A stretch of 64,000 bases of DNA. Source: Phreatobacter sp. GTDB taxonomy: Bacteria > Pseudomonadota > Alphaproteobacteria > Rhizobiales > Phreatobacteraceae. The stretch lies in contig NZ_JALHMP010000007.1 in the NCBI RefSeq assembly GCF_022843985.1, positions 62,001-126,000 of the forward strand. Direction: 5' to 3'. A program made the translations under genes and the position numbers. Shown here one piece after another: positions 9,701 through 19,129 of the stretch. Every line of letters begins with the position of its first letter. Positions within the stretch are counted from its first letter, which is position 1. The notes below the pieces were generated by a model, which worked only from the letters and a program-made list of their open reading frames with translations, had not been told where the DNA came from and made no database searches.

Positions 9701-10183
9701 ATGCATCGGCTGCTGCAGTCCCTGCCGGACCTTCCGCCGGACAGGCAGGCCGAGGCGGCGCAACGCTTCCTCGCAGCCCAGAGTGACATCGACGCGGCGG
9801 TCGCGGCAGGGCTGGCGGACGAGGCGCTGAGGCTGATGGCAGATCCGCGGGTCGCCCCGCTCTTCGGTCCGGGCAGCCGCGCCGAGGTGCCGGTGGCCGG
9901 CCAACTCGCCGGCCAGCCGGTCTCGGGCCAGATCGACCGGCTGGTGGTGACGCCGGAGGCGATCATCATTGCCGACTTCAAGACCAATGATCCGGCCCCG
10001 ACCGGCCCCGAGGAGGTGCCGGAAAGCTATGTGGCGCAGCTCGCGATCTACCGCGCGCTGCTGGCGCAGATCGTTCCGGGACGGCGGTTGGAGGCCTGGC
10101 TGGTCTGGACTGCGGTGCCATCGGTGATGCCGGTCGAAGCGCAGCGCCTCGACGCCATGCTCGCCACACTCGGGCTGGCGTGA
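6749..10183 (+). CDS. addA: Double-strand break repair helicase/nuclease AddA
   Basis: UvrD-type helicase: ANAGSGKTYVLARRVVRLML, LVDEAQDTSPDQWEI, VMTVHGAKGLEADIVFL; C-terminal IADFKTN nuclease; ATGA overlap with addB. Confidence 0.95.
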   Translation: MSRSLDAPPEAVIAQRKASDPAHSAWVSANAGSGKTYVLARRVVRLMLAGTPPGAILCLTFTKAAAATMANRVFELLGQWALMDDAALRRALHALDGQDHDAATLRRARRLFAEALETPGGLKVQTIHAFCERVLHQFPFEANVASQFTVLDERVHAELVRRAKLGILLEAAADPDGETGRALAYLSTVAADTTVDDLLGEALAARHAMEQDIAARGGLARAIATLGDTLGLLPGETEAALAAAIVDEAELPPAEWLGVADTLLHHSDAKTDKDVAAAMRQAAGDATRRGELYERIFLKADGDPRQRLVTKAVVTREPALCALLEREKERIAALRSKRKAAVLRDGTAALLTLAQAIAQQVESDKAARGALDFADLIVRTRDLFRNGAAPWILYKLDQGIDHVLVDEAQDTSPDQWEIVSALIEEFTAGKGARGMPRTLFVVGDEKQSIYSFQGAVPQNFSALRDAFARKFAAAERPFERHISLNFSFRSTRAVLSAVDRVFADDDARRGLSFAPGPLSPHEAARQAAPGLVELWPAALPEPTEEPAPWTAPVDAPGLGDPAERLAARIARHIRLWLHEGHRLPDRNRPIRAGDILILVRRRGPIFESIIRALKNAGVPVAGADRLVLGEHIAVMDLLALGDCLLTPEDDLSLAAVLKSPLIGMSEDELLELAAERTESLWDALAADAHPAAARLAGWREEALALSPAAFYGRVLARDRGRRAMLARLGSEAADALDEFMSMALSFEATEIPTLRGFLESMRTSELNVKRDMELGRDEVRVMTVHGAKGLEADIVFLADTMGKPAGNHDPKIFAIKPPNAVVGTPPRLVWSPSSKGDIGLVAEARQASREAQAEEYRRLLYVAMTRAADRLIVCGARPRRAVADVWYDIIDRTIGSEAVEEPADDGEGSVKRWRKGPAVAAERAPGTRSMPATVPLPDWLETAAPAVAAPARTLTPSGFGHETGPRPAAAAAKSREAAIRRGTIMHRLLQSLPDLPPDRQAEAAQRFLAAQSDIDAAVAAGLADEALRLMADPRVAPLFGPGSRAEVPVAGQLAGQPVSGQIDRLVVTPEAIIIADFKTNDPAPTGPEEVPESYVAQLAIYRALLAQIVPGRRLEAWLVWTAVPSVMPVEAQRLDAMLATLGLA

Positions 10184-10198
10184 GAGCGAGGCGCCTCG

Positions 10199-11065
10199 CT
10201 AAAGGGCCGCGAGGGGAGGCAGGTTCTCGTCCTTGCCGGTGAGCGCCGAGGCATGCAGGCCGCGCACCCGCTGCTCGAGAAAATGGGCGATGGCCTTGCG
10301 GTCGGCGCTCGGATCGAAGGGCACCGGGTTGCCGAAGATGAGGTCGACATCGACGGCTCCGTCCTTCAGCAAGGCCCAGGCATGGGGCACGAGCTCGATG
10401 TCGCCGATCCAGGAGATGCGCGGACGATGCTGGCGGCCGGCCGGCAGGCCGTTGATGCGGCGATAGGCCAGGGCGATGGGCTGGATCCAGACGGTTTCGC
10501 CGGTGGCCCTGGCCAGGCTTTCGGCGGCCCCGACCAGGGCGGGGCGGAAGCGCATGACGCGGTTGCCATCGGAGGAGGTGCCCTCGGCGAAGAGCACGAC
10601 CGGCTCGCCCTCGCGCATGCGCGCGATCATCTCATGCGCAGTCCGCGAGGTGGTGTGGCGGCGGTCGCGATCGACGAAGATCGAGCGCTGGAGCTTGGCG
10701 AGATAGCCGAAGAGCGGCCAGCCTGCGATTTCCGCCTTGGCGACGAAGGAGACCGGCGCGAAAGCGCCGAGCACCATGATGTCCATCCAGGTGACGTGGT
10801 TGGGCACGAAAAGCGCCGGGCGGTGGGTGGTCGCCTCACCGCGCACGGTGATCCGCGCGCCCAGCGCCCTGAGCACCATGCGATGGAACAGCATGGGGAT
10901 GGTGCGGCGGGCATTGAGGCCGAAGCCATGGGCGATCATCTGGGCCGGCAGCAGTACCAGCGCCGCGATGATCAGCAGCATCAGCCAGACGAGGGCGCGG
11001 ATCGAATCGAAGATGCTCGGGCCGCCACGACCGAACTCGGTGCCCGGCCTGTCAGGATTCTTCAT
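10199..11065 (-). CDS. plsC: Lysophospholipid acyltransferase (1-acyl-sn-glycerol-3-phosphate acyltransferase family)
   Basis: FVPNHVTWMDIMVLG (NHxxxxD-type motif) and VVLFAEGTSSDGNRVMRFRPAL. Confidence 0.88.
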   Translation of the reverse strand: MKNPDRPGTEFGRGGPSIFDSIRALVWLMLLIIAALVLLPAQMIAHGFGLNARRTIPMLFHRMVLRALGARITVRGEATTHRPALFVPNHVTWMDIMVLGAFAPVSFVAKAEIAGWPLFGYLAKLQRSIFVDRDRRHTTSRTAHEMIARMREGEPVVLFAEGTSSDGNRVMRFRPALVGAAESLARATGETVWIQPIALAYRRINGLPAGRQHRPRISWIGDIELVPHAWALLKDGAVDVDLIFGNPVPFDPSADRKAIAHFLEQRVRGLHASALTGKDENLPPLAAL

Positions 11066-11477
11066 CGAGCGGCACGCAATAGAGTTCAAGGCGATGGTCG
11101 ACCAGCCGGTAGCCAAGCTTGCGGGCGATCTCGGCCTGCAACCGCTCGATCTCTTCTGACTGGAACTCGACGACCCGGCCCGACCGAAGATCGATCAGGT
11201 GGTCGTGATGGGCCTCCGGGATCGTCTCGTAGCGGGCACGCCCGTCACCGAAGGCATGACGGGTGATGATGCCGGAATCCTCGAACAGCTTGACGGTCCG
11301 GTAGACCGTCGACAGCGAAATGTTCGAATCGACGGCATTGGCCCGCCGGTGCAGCTCCTCGACGTCGGGATGATCGGCCGCCGCCTCGATGACGCGGGCG
11401 ATGACGCGGCGCTGATCGGTCATCCGCATGCCCTTGGCGATGCAGGCTTCCTCAATCGAACTGGTCCGGTTCTCCAT
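11052..11477 (-). CDS. fur: Fur family transcriptional regulator
   Basis: RMTDQRRVIARVIEAAADHPDVEELHRRA...ISLSTVYRTVKLFEDSGII...HHDHLIDLRSGRVVEF; start uncertain (11507 possible). Confidence 0.9.
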   Translation of the reverse strand: MENRTSSIEEACIAKGMRMTDQRRVIARVIEAAADHPDVEELHRRANAVDSNISLSTVYRTVKLFEDSGIITRHAFGDGRARYETIPEAHHDHLIDLRSGRVVEFQSEEIERLQAEIARKLGYRLVDHRLELYCVPLDEES

Positions 11478-11543
11478 CCGGGGCGTTATCACCACGGTCC
11501 TCCTCAACAGCGCCCGATCCTATAGCTTTGCACGTCCGCTCCG

Positions 11544-12902
11544 TCACCCCCGCGCAACGGACACGGCCACGGGCGGCGGCACGACCGCCTCGTCCTCCTC
11601 GTCGTCGTCGTACATCATGGCGATGGCGCGGCGGCGGTCGGCGATCGAGGCGTTGAGGCGGTCGAGGGCGAGGGTGAGGGTGGCAAACTGGCTCGAATCG
11701 AACCCGGGCTTTTTCGAGGCCTCGATGGATTCGACGAAGATGTCGTCGGCGCGCCTCGCGATCTCGTCGAGCACGTCGTTATCGTCGGTGGCGCGGGCGT
11801 TGCGCAGCAGGAGCAACACCTCGGGCAGGAAGCCCGGGTCCTTTTCGCGGCGGCCGATGCCGAAATAGCTGGCCGCGCCAGCCAAGGCCGAGCCGCCGAG
11901 GGACAGGCCGAAAATCGCTAAATACAGAAAGTCGCTATATTTTTCGAGGAATGTCTTCTGTTCGCCGGTCAGATAGGCCAGCGCGCCGGGATGGACCTGG
12001 ATGGCGGAGCCCTTTTCCGTGTCCGGAACCTCCAGACGGTTCGCGATGGGGTGCTGGGCGGCGAAAGAGGGACGCAGCGTGAAGAGCTGCTGGGTGAATT
12101 CGGCGGCCACCGCATCGTCAACGCCGCGGCGCGCCACGAGATAATGGACGACGCCGAGCGTCGGGAAGGTATCCGTCGGCCGGGGCGGGTTCGACCCGAA
12201 GGAGCCGGCGACGATTTCCATGGATTCGAGAAAGGCAACCCGGTCAGCCACGGCCTCGGCCTCGCGCACGGGCACAAGGGTCACCTTGCCATCGGGTGTT
12301 TCGCGCACCAGCCCGGCAATGGCGTCGGCCACCGGCTTGGACGAGGGCGGGCCGACGGTCACCAGCGCCTCGATCTGCTTCTTGCGGAAGACTTCCGCCG
12401 TCTCCCAGGGCAGGACCTCGACCATCCGGACCGACGAGGGCTGGACGCCGTGCTCGCGCAGGATGGTCTGGATCAGGCGGATGTTGTAGCCGACGCCGCG
12501 GCCCATGACACCGATCGTCTTGCCGCCGAGATCCGTCCAGCGCTCGATGCCGGCGGATGCCGGCGCGGCGAGGACGACGGGGTTGCGCTGCCAGGTCGCC
12601 ACGGTCATGGCGCTGGGCGGAAACGAGATATCAGCCCTGACGATGGCGAAATCGACGTCCTCGCGCTCCAGCTTGGCAGCGCTGTCGGAGGGCGAATCGG
12701 AGGAGACGAGGCGCAGCCGCACGGTGGAGCGCTCACGTTGGAGTGCCACGCGGAACGCGTCGATCAGGCGTGCCGCCTCCGACCCGGATGGCCCCACCGC
12801 GATGGTGACCGTGGTCGGACGGTTATACGAAAAGGTCGCGAGAGCGGCGCAACCAATGAGCGCGCAGATGACAGCGACGATGATAAGACGCGTGCGGGAC
12901 AT
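11544..12902 (-). CDS. TAXI family TRAP-type solute-binding protein with C-terminal TM and cytoplasmic tail
   Basis: N-terminal TM, then TVTIAVGPSGSEAARLIDAF...GVMGRGVGYNIRLIQTIL; second hydrophobic stretch FLYLAIFGLSLGGSALAGAASYFGI followed by ~110 aa. Confidence 0.83.
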   Translation of the reverse strand: MSRTRLIIVAVICALIGCAALATFSYNRPTTVTIAVGPSGSEAARLIDAFRVALQRERSTVRLRLVSSDSPSDSAAKLEREDVDFAIVRADISFPPSAMTVATWQRNPVVLAAPASAGIERWTDLGGKTIGVMGRGVGYNIRLIQTILREHGVQPSSVRMVEVLPWETAEVFRKKQIEALVTVGPPSSKPVADAIAGLVRETPDGKVTLVPVREAEAVADRVAFLESMEIVAGSFGSNPPRPTDTFPTLGVVHYLVARRGVDDAVAAEFTQQLFTLRPSFAAQHPIANRLEVPDTEKGSAIQVHPGALAYLTGEQKTFLEKYSDFLYLAIFGLSLGGSALAGAASYFGIGRREKDPGFLPEVLLLLRNARATDDNDVLDEIARRADDIFVESIEASKKPGFDSSQFATLTLALDRLNASIADRRRAIAMMYDDDEEDEAVVPPPVAVSVARG

Positions 12903-12998
12903 TGATGATCAGGTTCCGCAGAGATCATGGCTCTTTTGCGATGCAAAGACCATGGCCTCGCGTGGCCGGAGCTTGACGGATTGCGGCGGCAGAGGGGT

Positions 12999-13466
12999 TC
13001 AGCGGCGGCGCGGCCTGTCCTCGATCATGATCGAGGGCGTTCCAGCCGACCGCGACCGCGTCGCCGCTCGGTTGATCCGATCCCGCTCGGCCGCAGTCAG
13101 AGGGCCGCGTCGGCTGTGTCCCTGCACCGCAAGGCCAGGAGCAGTGCGGGCCTCGTCGGCCTCGCGTCCGCGACGGCGATCGGCATCGCGCAGGCGCTGC
13201 TGGTCGCGCTGCTGCCGGCGCAGCGTTTCGAGACTGCGGTCGGCTTCACGCTGCTGGCTATGCTGGAAACCGTCGAAGGCCCGCCGCTCGCTATCCCGCT
13301 GACGCAGGATGTCGAAATGCTGCTGGGTCGGATTGCCGAAGGAGGGCGGGGCCATGCCCGGCGCCGGCGGCGGATAGCCGGCCTGGGCTGCAACGTGGTC
13401 GGAACCACCGGCCAGACCGGCGAGTGCAAGGAGAACAGCCATCAGGGTGGTGCGCGTCGTCGACAT
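12999..13466 (-). CDS. Secreted Arg/Gln-rich hypothetical protein
   Basis: Signal-peptide-like N-terminus (TTLMAVLLALAGLAGGSDHVAAQA) then a low-complexity charged region. Confidence 0.6.
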   Translation of the reverse strand: MSTTRTTLMAVLLALAGLAGGSDHVAAQAGYPPPAPGMAPPSFGNPTQQHFDILRQRDSERRAFDGFQHSQQREADRSLETLRRQQRDQQRLRDADRRRGREADEARTAPGLAVQGHSRRGPLTAAERDRINRAATRSRSAGTPSIMIEDRPRRR

Positions 13467-13525
13467 GGACGGGTCCTGTTCCTTCGGGCGTCTGCGCGGC
13501 GAAGCCGCGCGCTCCGGCCAGTCTG

Positions 13526-14512
13526 TCAGTCGATCGTGACGACGACGCGGCCGCGGATGCGCCCCTCGAGAATGGCCGAACCCGCCTCGATCACCGCTTC
13601 CAGCGGAATCGCGGAGGTGAGGCGGGCAAGACTGTCACGATCGAGCTCGGTCGCCAGCCGCGACCAGGCTTCCAGCCGCAGCGTCTTGGGTGCCATTACC
13701 GAATCGACACCGAGCAGCGAAACGCCGCGCAGGATGAAGGGGGCGACGGTCGTCGGCAGGTCCATGCCCTGGGCAAGGCCGCAGGCGGCCACGGCACCGC
13801 CATAGCGCGTCATGGACAGCACGTTGGCGAGGGTGTGCGACCCGACGGAATCGATGCCGCCGGCCCAGCGCTCCTTGGCGAGCGCCCGGCCGGGAGACGA
13901 GAGTTCGGCACGGTCGATGATCTCGGCGGCGCCGAGGGACTTCAGATAATCTGCCTCCTGCGGCCGGCCGGTTGAGGCGATGACGTGATAGCCGCGGCGG
14001 GCGAGAAGGGCGGTCGCCACCGAACCGACGCCGCCGGCTGCGCCCGTCACCACCAGCGGGCCGCGCTCGGGCGTGATGCCGTGGCGCTCCAGCGCCATGA
14101 CACAGAGCATGGCGGTATAGCCCGCCGTGCCGATGGCCATGGCCTCGGCGGCGGTCAGGCCGTCGGGCAGCGGCACCAGCCAGTCGCCCTTGACGCGGGT
14201 CTTCTCGGCATAGGCGCCGAGGTGGGTCTCGCCGGTGCCCCAGCCGTTGAGGATAACGGCGTCGCCCGGCCGGAAATCGGCATGGGCCGAAGTCTCGACA
14301 ATGCCGGCGAAATCGATGCCGGGGATCATCGGGAACCGCCGCACCACCGGGGCCTTGCCGGTCAGGGCGAGACCGTCCTTGTAGTTGAGGGTCGAATGGG
14401 AGACCCGCACGGTAACGTCGCCGTCCATGAGGTCGGCCTCGTCGAAGCGCGTCAGAGCCGCCTGTGTGCCGGTTTCGGTCTTGGTGACCACCACCGCCCT
14501 GAATGTTCCCAT
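13526..14512 (-). CDS. acuI: MDR-family zinc-independent oxidoreductase, acryloyl-CoA reductase AcuI/YhdH type
   Basis: [15 protein letters not shown]...[13 protein letters not shown]...[29 protein letters not shown]. Confidence 0.9.
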   Translation of the reverse strand: MGTFRAVVVTKTETGTQAALTRFDEADLMDGDVTVRVSHSTLNYKDGLALTGKAPVVRRFPMIPGIDFAGIVETSAHADFRPGDAVILNGWGTGETHLGAYAEKTRVKGDWLVPLPDGLTAAEAMAIGTAGYTAMLCVMALERHGITPERGPLVVTGAAGGVGSVATALLARRGYHVIASTGRPQEADYLKSLGAAEIIDRAELSSPGRALAKERWAGGIDSVGSHTLANVLSMTRYGGAVAACGLAQGMDLPTTVAPFILRGVSLLGVDSVMAPKTLRLEAWSRLATELDRDSLARLTSAIPLEAVIEAGSAILEGRIRGRVVVTID

Positions 14513-14669
14513 GGTCGTCGCCTCCCTTTTGCGCCGGCGACAGTCTCCCGCCCTGATGCCGAGGGCAAGCCGGCGATGCTCCGCCGAAGGACCGATGGGC
14601 CAGCATCCGCAAACAACCGGAGGGCTGCCGGCGCCGATTGTCGGCTACCGTCGCGACGGGGATGGAGCC

Positions 14670-15398
14670 ATGGTCACCGACACCACATCACCACCGGCCG
14701 ATGACGCTCCGGGTTTCGCAGAGGCGCCGCATTTCCACGGCCATCGCGAGAGGTTGCGCAGCCGGTTCCGCGAGGCGGGGGCGGAAGCGCTGGCCGATTA
14801 CGAACTCCTCGAGCTGATCCTGTTCCGCGCCATTCCACGGCGCGACGTCAAACCCCTGGCCAAGGCGCTGCTGAAGCGTTTCGGCTCCTTTGCGGACGCC
14901 CTCGCCGCACCGGAGGCGCGGCTCGCGGAGGTGGATGGCGTCACGGCGACCGTCACCACCGAGCTCAAGCTCGTCCATGCCGCGGCGCGGCGCATGGGCC
15001 GCGCCGAGATCACCCGTCGCCCGGTCCTGTCGTCATGGGCAGCGCTGATCGACTATTGCCGCACCGCCATGGCCTTTGCCGAGCGTGAGCAGTTCCGCGT
15101 CCTCTATCTCGACAGGAAGAACGCGCTGATCGCCGACGAGGTGCAGGGCGAGGGCACGGTCGACCATACGCCGGTCTATCCACGCGAGGTGGTGAAGCGG
15201 GCACTGGAGCTGTCGTCGACCGCCGTTATCCTGGTGCACAACCACCCCTCCGGCGATCCGACGCCGTCGCGGCCCGATATCCTGATGACCCAGCAGATCG
15301 TCGAGATCGCCCGGCCACTGGGAATCACCGTGCATGACCACATCATCGTCGGCCGCGACGGCCATGCCAGCTTCAGGGCACTGAAGCTGATTACCTGA
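14670..15398 (+). CDS. radC: RadC family (JAB/MPN domain) protein
   Basis: [52 protein letters not shown]. Confidence 0.93.
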   Translation: MVTDTTSPPADDAPGFAEAPHFHGHRERLRSRFREAGAEALADYELLELILFRAIPRRDVKPLAKALLKRFGSFADALAAPEARLAEVDGVTATVTTELKLVHAAARRMGRAEITRRPVLSSWAALIDYCRTAMAFAEREQFRVLYLDRKNALIADEVQGEGTVDHTPVYPREVVKRALELSSTAVILVHNHPSGDPTPSRPDILMTQQIVEIARPLGITVHDHIIVGRDGHASFRALKLIT

Positions 15399-15446
15399 TC
15401 CGGGCCGGGCCTTGATTTCGCCCGGCTCGCCGGTCAGGGATCGGGG

Positions 15447-15785
15447 ATGATCGCTCCTTCCCGCCTGCAAGGCGGCCTCGCCGCTGTCCTGATGATGTTC
15501 GCTGTCGCTTCGGCCATCGCCCAGACAGCGCCGGCCCGCAGCTGGACCGAAGAAAAATGCCATCGATACCGTCAGGCCTGGGACGATGCCCTGAAGCGCC
15601 AGGGGCTGACGGGGCTGTCGCAGGAGTTTCTCTCGGCCCATGGCCGGTTCGTCGCCGGCGGGTGCGACGGGGCCCTGCGGGTCTGTCCGCGCTCACCACG
15701 GGAGACGGATCTCGCCAACATCATGACCGTCCGCGCGCTCAATGCCGGGATGGCGAGCACGTTCCTGCCCTGGGGCTGCCCCTGA
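15447..15785 (+). CDS. Small secreted hypothetical protein with several Cys
   Basis: Signal peptide-like start (LAAVLMMFAVASAIAQTA); 112 aa, C-terminal Cys residues. Confidence 0.6.
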   Translation: MIAPSRLQGGLAAVLMMFAVASAIAQTAPARSWTEEKCHRYRQAWDDALKRQGLTGLSQEFLSAHGRFVAGGCDGALRVCPRSPRETDLANIMTVRALNAGMASTFLPWGCP

Positions 15786-15836
15786 GGCGCAGCGCGCCCT
15801 TCCCCTTGCCAGCGTTCTTGTTTAGTTCTGTCAGCC

Positions 15837-18419
15837 ATGTCCGCCCGTCATGATGCCGAACTGACCGACGCTCTGCTGCTGCCCGAGCGGTTTGGCGCCT
15901 GGTTCGCCGGGCGGGGCTGGGCGCCGCGGTCCCATCAGCTCGACCTCCTGCGCCTGGCGCGGGAAGGACGCTCGGCCCTGCTCGTGGCACCGACGGGTGC
16001 CGGCAAGACCCTCGCGGGCTTCCTGCCCTCGCTGGTCGAACTCGCCGACAAGCCGGTGCGCACACCATCGCAGGCGCCGCAAGAGCCCGTCGGACGCCGG
16101 CCGCCGCCGCGCCGGCGGGGCCTGCATACCCTCTACATCTCACCGCTGAAGGCGCTCGCCGTCGACGTGGCGCGCAACCTCTACCGCCCGACCGAGGAGA
16201 TGGGCCTCTCCATCCGGATCGAGACCCGCACCGGTGACACCCCGGCTTCGAAACGGCAGCGCCAGCGCGCCGACCCGCCGGACATTCTTTTGACGACCCC
16301 GGAACAGCTCGCCCTGCTGCTGGCCTCTGCCGATGCGCCCTATCTGTTCGGGTCGCTGAAGCGCGTGGTGCTCGACGAATTGCATGCGCTGGTCACCTCC
16401 AAGCGCGGCGACCTTCTCGCCCTCGGCCTCGCCCGCCTCTTCACCCTGGCGCCGGACCTCGTGACCGTCGGCCTGTCGGCGACGGTCAAAGACCCCGCCG
16501 ATCTCGCAAGGTTTCTGGCGCCGCAGCGGCCGGGGGCGGCAGAGGCTGCGGTGGTCATCGCGGCGGCGGGCGCAAGGCCCGCGGTGACGATCCTGGAGAC
16601 GGCCGAGCGCCTGCCCTGGGCGGGACACTCGGCCCGCCACGCGGCGGGAGAGCTCTACGCGGCGATCAAGGCCCACCGGACGACACTGGTCTTCGTCAAC
16701 ACCCGCAGTCAGGCCGAACTGCTGTTTCAGCTGTTGTGGACCATCAACGAGGAAGACCTGCCGATCGCCCTGCATCACGGCTCGCTCGATGTCGCACAGC
16801 GGCGCAAGGTCGAGGACGCCATGGCAGCGGGGCGGCTGAAGGCGGTCGTCTGCACCTCGTCGCTCGACCTCGGCATCGACTGGGGCGATGTCGACCTCGT
16901 CCTCAATGTCGGTGCGCCGAAGGGCTCGAGCCGGCTGATGCAGCGCATCGGCCGGGCCAACCATCGCCTCGAGGAGCCGTCGCGCGCCGTCCTGGTTCCG
17001 GCCAACCGTTTCGAGGTGATGGAGTGCCGCGCCGCGCTGGAGGCGATCGATCGCGGCGCACAGGACACCGAGCCGCTGCGCATGGGCGCGCTCGACGTGC
17101 TCTGCCAGCATGTTCTCGGCATGGCCTGCGCCGGTCCCCTCGACGAAGCCGCGCTCTTCGCCGAAGTGACGGCGGCGGCCCCCTATGCGGCGCTCGATCA
17201 GACGACATTCCAGGACGTCATCGCCTTCGTCGCCACCGGCGGCTATGCCCTGAAGTCATACGAGCGCTTCGCCAAGATCCGCAAGGACAAGAAGGGCCTC
17301 TGGCGTGTCGCCCACCCCTCCGTCGCCCAGCGCTACCGGATGAATATCGGCACGATCGTCGAATCACCGATGCTCAAGGTGCGGATGGTGCGCAGCGCCC
17401 GATCGCCAAGCCGGGGCCCATCCGGGCCGCTCATGCGCGGCGGCCGGGTGCTGGGCGAGGTGGAGGAATACTTCATCGAGGGCCTCGTCCCGGGCGATAC
17501 CTTCCTCTTCGCTGGCGAGATCCTGCGCTACGAGGCGCTGGTCGAGAATGAGGTCTATGTCTCGCGCTCGACGGCGCGCGAACCGAAGGTGCCGGCCTAT
17601 GCCGGCGGCAAGTTTCCGCTGTCGACCTTTCTGGCCGCGGGCGTCAGGCGGATGCTGTCCGATCCGGCGGAATGGCGGAAGCTGCCCCCTCAGGTCGCCG
17701 AATGGCTGGAGCTGCAACGCGCCGTGTCGGTCATCCCCGGTCCCGATCAGCTGCTGGTCGAGACCTTCCCGCGCGGCGATCGCTTCCACCTCGTCGCCTA
17801 TCCCTTCGAAGGCCGGCTCGCCCACCAGACGCTCGGCATGTTGCTGACCCGGCGACTGGAGCGGCGCGGCCTGAAACCCTTGGGCTTCGTCGCCAACGAC
17901 TATTCGCTCTCGGTCTGGGGCCTGTCCGACCTCGGTGCAGCCATCCGCGCGGGGGAGCTGTCGACCGCGGCTCTGTTCGACGAAGACATGCTGGGCGATG
18001 ACCTCGAGGCCTGGCTGCATGAAAGCCAGCTGATGAAGCGGACCTTCCGCACCTGTGCCGTCATTGCCGGCCTGATCGAGCGGCGCCATCCCGGCAAGGA
18101 GAAGTCCGGGCGGCAGGTGACGATCTCCACCGACCTGATCTATGACGTGCTGCGCCGGCACGAGCCGGGGCACCTTCTGCTGCGGGCGGCGCGGGCGGAT
18201 GCGGCAACCGGCCTGCTCGACATCGCCCGGCTTGGCCAGATGCTGTCACGCATTCGCGGACGAATCGTGCACAGTGACCTCATGCGTGTCTCGCCTCTGG
18301 CGGTGCCGGTGATGCTGGAGATCGGCCGTGAGCCGATCTATGGCGACGCCGGTGAGACCCTGCTGGCCGAGGCCGAGGCTTCGCTGCTGGCCGAGGCCGG
18401 CCTTTCGGGACAGGCGTGA
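15837..18419 (+). CDS. Ligase-associated DNA damage response DEXH-box helicase (Lhr-like)
   Basis: [65 protein letters not shown]. Confidence 0.93.
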   Translation: [860 protein letters not shown]

Positions 18420-18441
18420 CGGCAATCGATTCGGATCAGGA

Positions 18442-19125
18442 ATGACTGTGCGACCCAGACCCAGCTCGGAAACCACGATCAGCCTTCTCGGCCGCGGCTT
18501 CGTCGCGGATCCGTCGGGTGCCTTGTGGTGTCCGGCGTCGCGGCTGGTCGTCGTGTCCGATCTCCATCTGGAGAAGGGCTCCGCGCTCGCGGCACGGCGG
18601 ATGCTCTTGCCGCCCTACGACACGGCGCAGACCCTGGCGATGCTCTCCGCCGTCATCGCCCGCTACCGGCCGCAGACAGTCATCTCGCTGGGCGACAGCT
18701 TTCATGACAGGACAGGGCCAGGCCGGATGGCCGAGGCCGATGTCGCGACGTTGCGCGGGCTGCAGGCGGGCCGCGACTGGATCTGGGTCGCCGGCAACCA
18801 CGATCCCTCGCTCGACGGCGCGCTTCCAGGTCTGTGCTGCGACTCGGTCAGCGAGGGCGGGATTCGATTCGCCCACGAACCGACCTCGACGCCGCAGGGC
18901 GGCGAGATCGCCGGCCACCTGCATCCCTGCGTGAGAGTCACCGGGCGGGGCGGCAGCGTCCGCCGCAAGGCCTTTGTTTCATGTGAAACGCGGATCGTGA
19001 TGCCGGCCTTCGGCGCCTTCACCGGTGGCCTCGACATCCGCGCGCCAGCGATCCGCTCGCTGTTCCCGCAGGGGATGGCGGTGTTCGCGCTCGGTCAACA
19101 GCGCGCCTACCAGGTGGCGGCCTGA
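18442..19125 (+). CDS. pdeM: Ligase-associated DNA damage response endonuclease PdeM
   Basis: Calcineurin-like motifs VVVSDLHLEKGSA, ISLGDSFHD, VAGNHDPS, EIAGHLHPC; adjacent to the helicase. Confidence 0.92.
   Translation: MTVRPRPSSETTISLLGRGFVADPSGALWCPASRLVVVSDLHLEKGSALAARRMLLPPYDTAQTLAMLSAVIARYRPQTVISLGDSFHDRTGPGRMAEADVATLRGLQAGRDWIWVAGNHDPSLDGALPGLCCDSVSEGGIRFAHEPTSTPQGGEIAGHLHPCVRVTGRGGSVRRKAFVSCETRIVMPAFGAFTGGLDIRAPAIRSLFPQGMAVFALGQQRAYQVAA
18975..18990. promoter_or_regulatory. Variant parS-like site TGTTTCATGTGAAACG
   Basis: Differs from TGTTTCACGTGAAACA at central position and last base; lies inside pdeM, ~12 kb left of parA. Confidence 0.5.
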
Positions 19126-19129
19126 GCGA

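Noticed and set aside
10253-11266. 337-aa ORF antisense to plsC/fur
   Set aside because: Shadow ORF; plsC and fur have recognisable motifs
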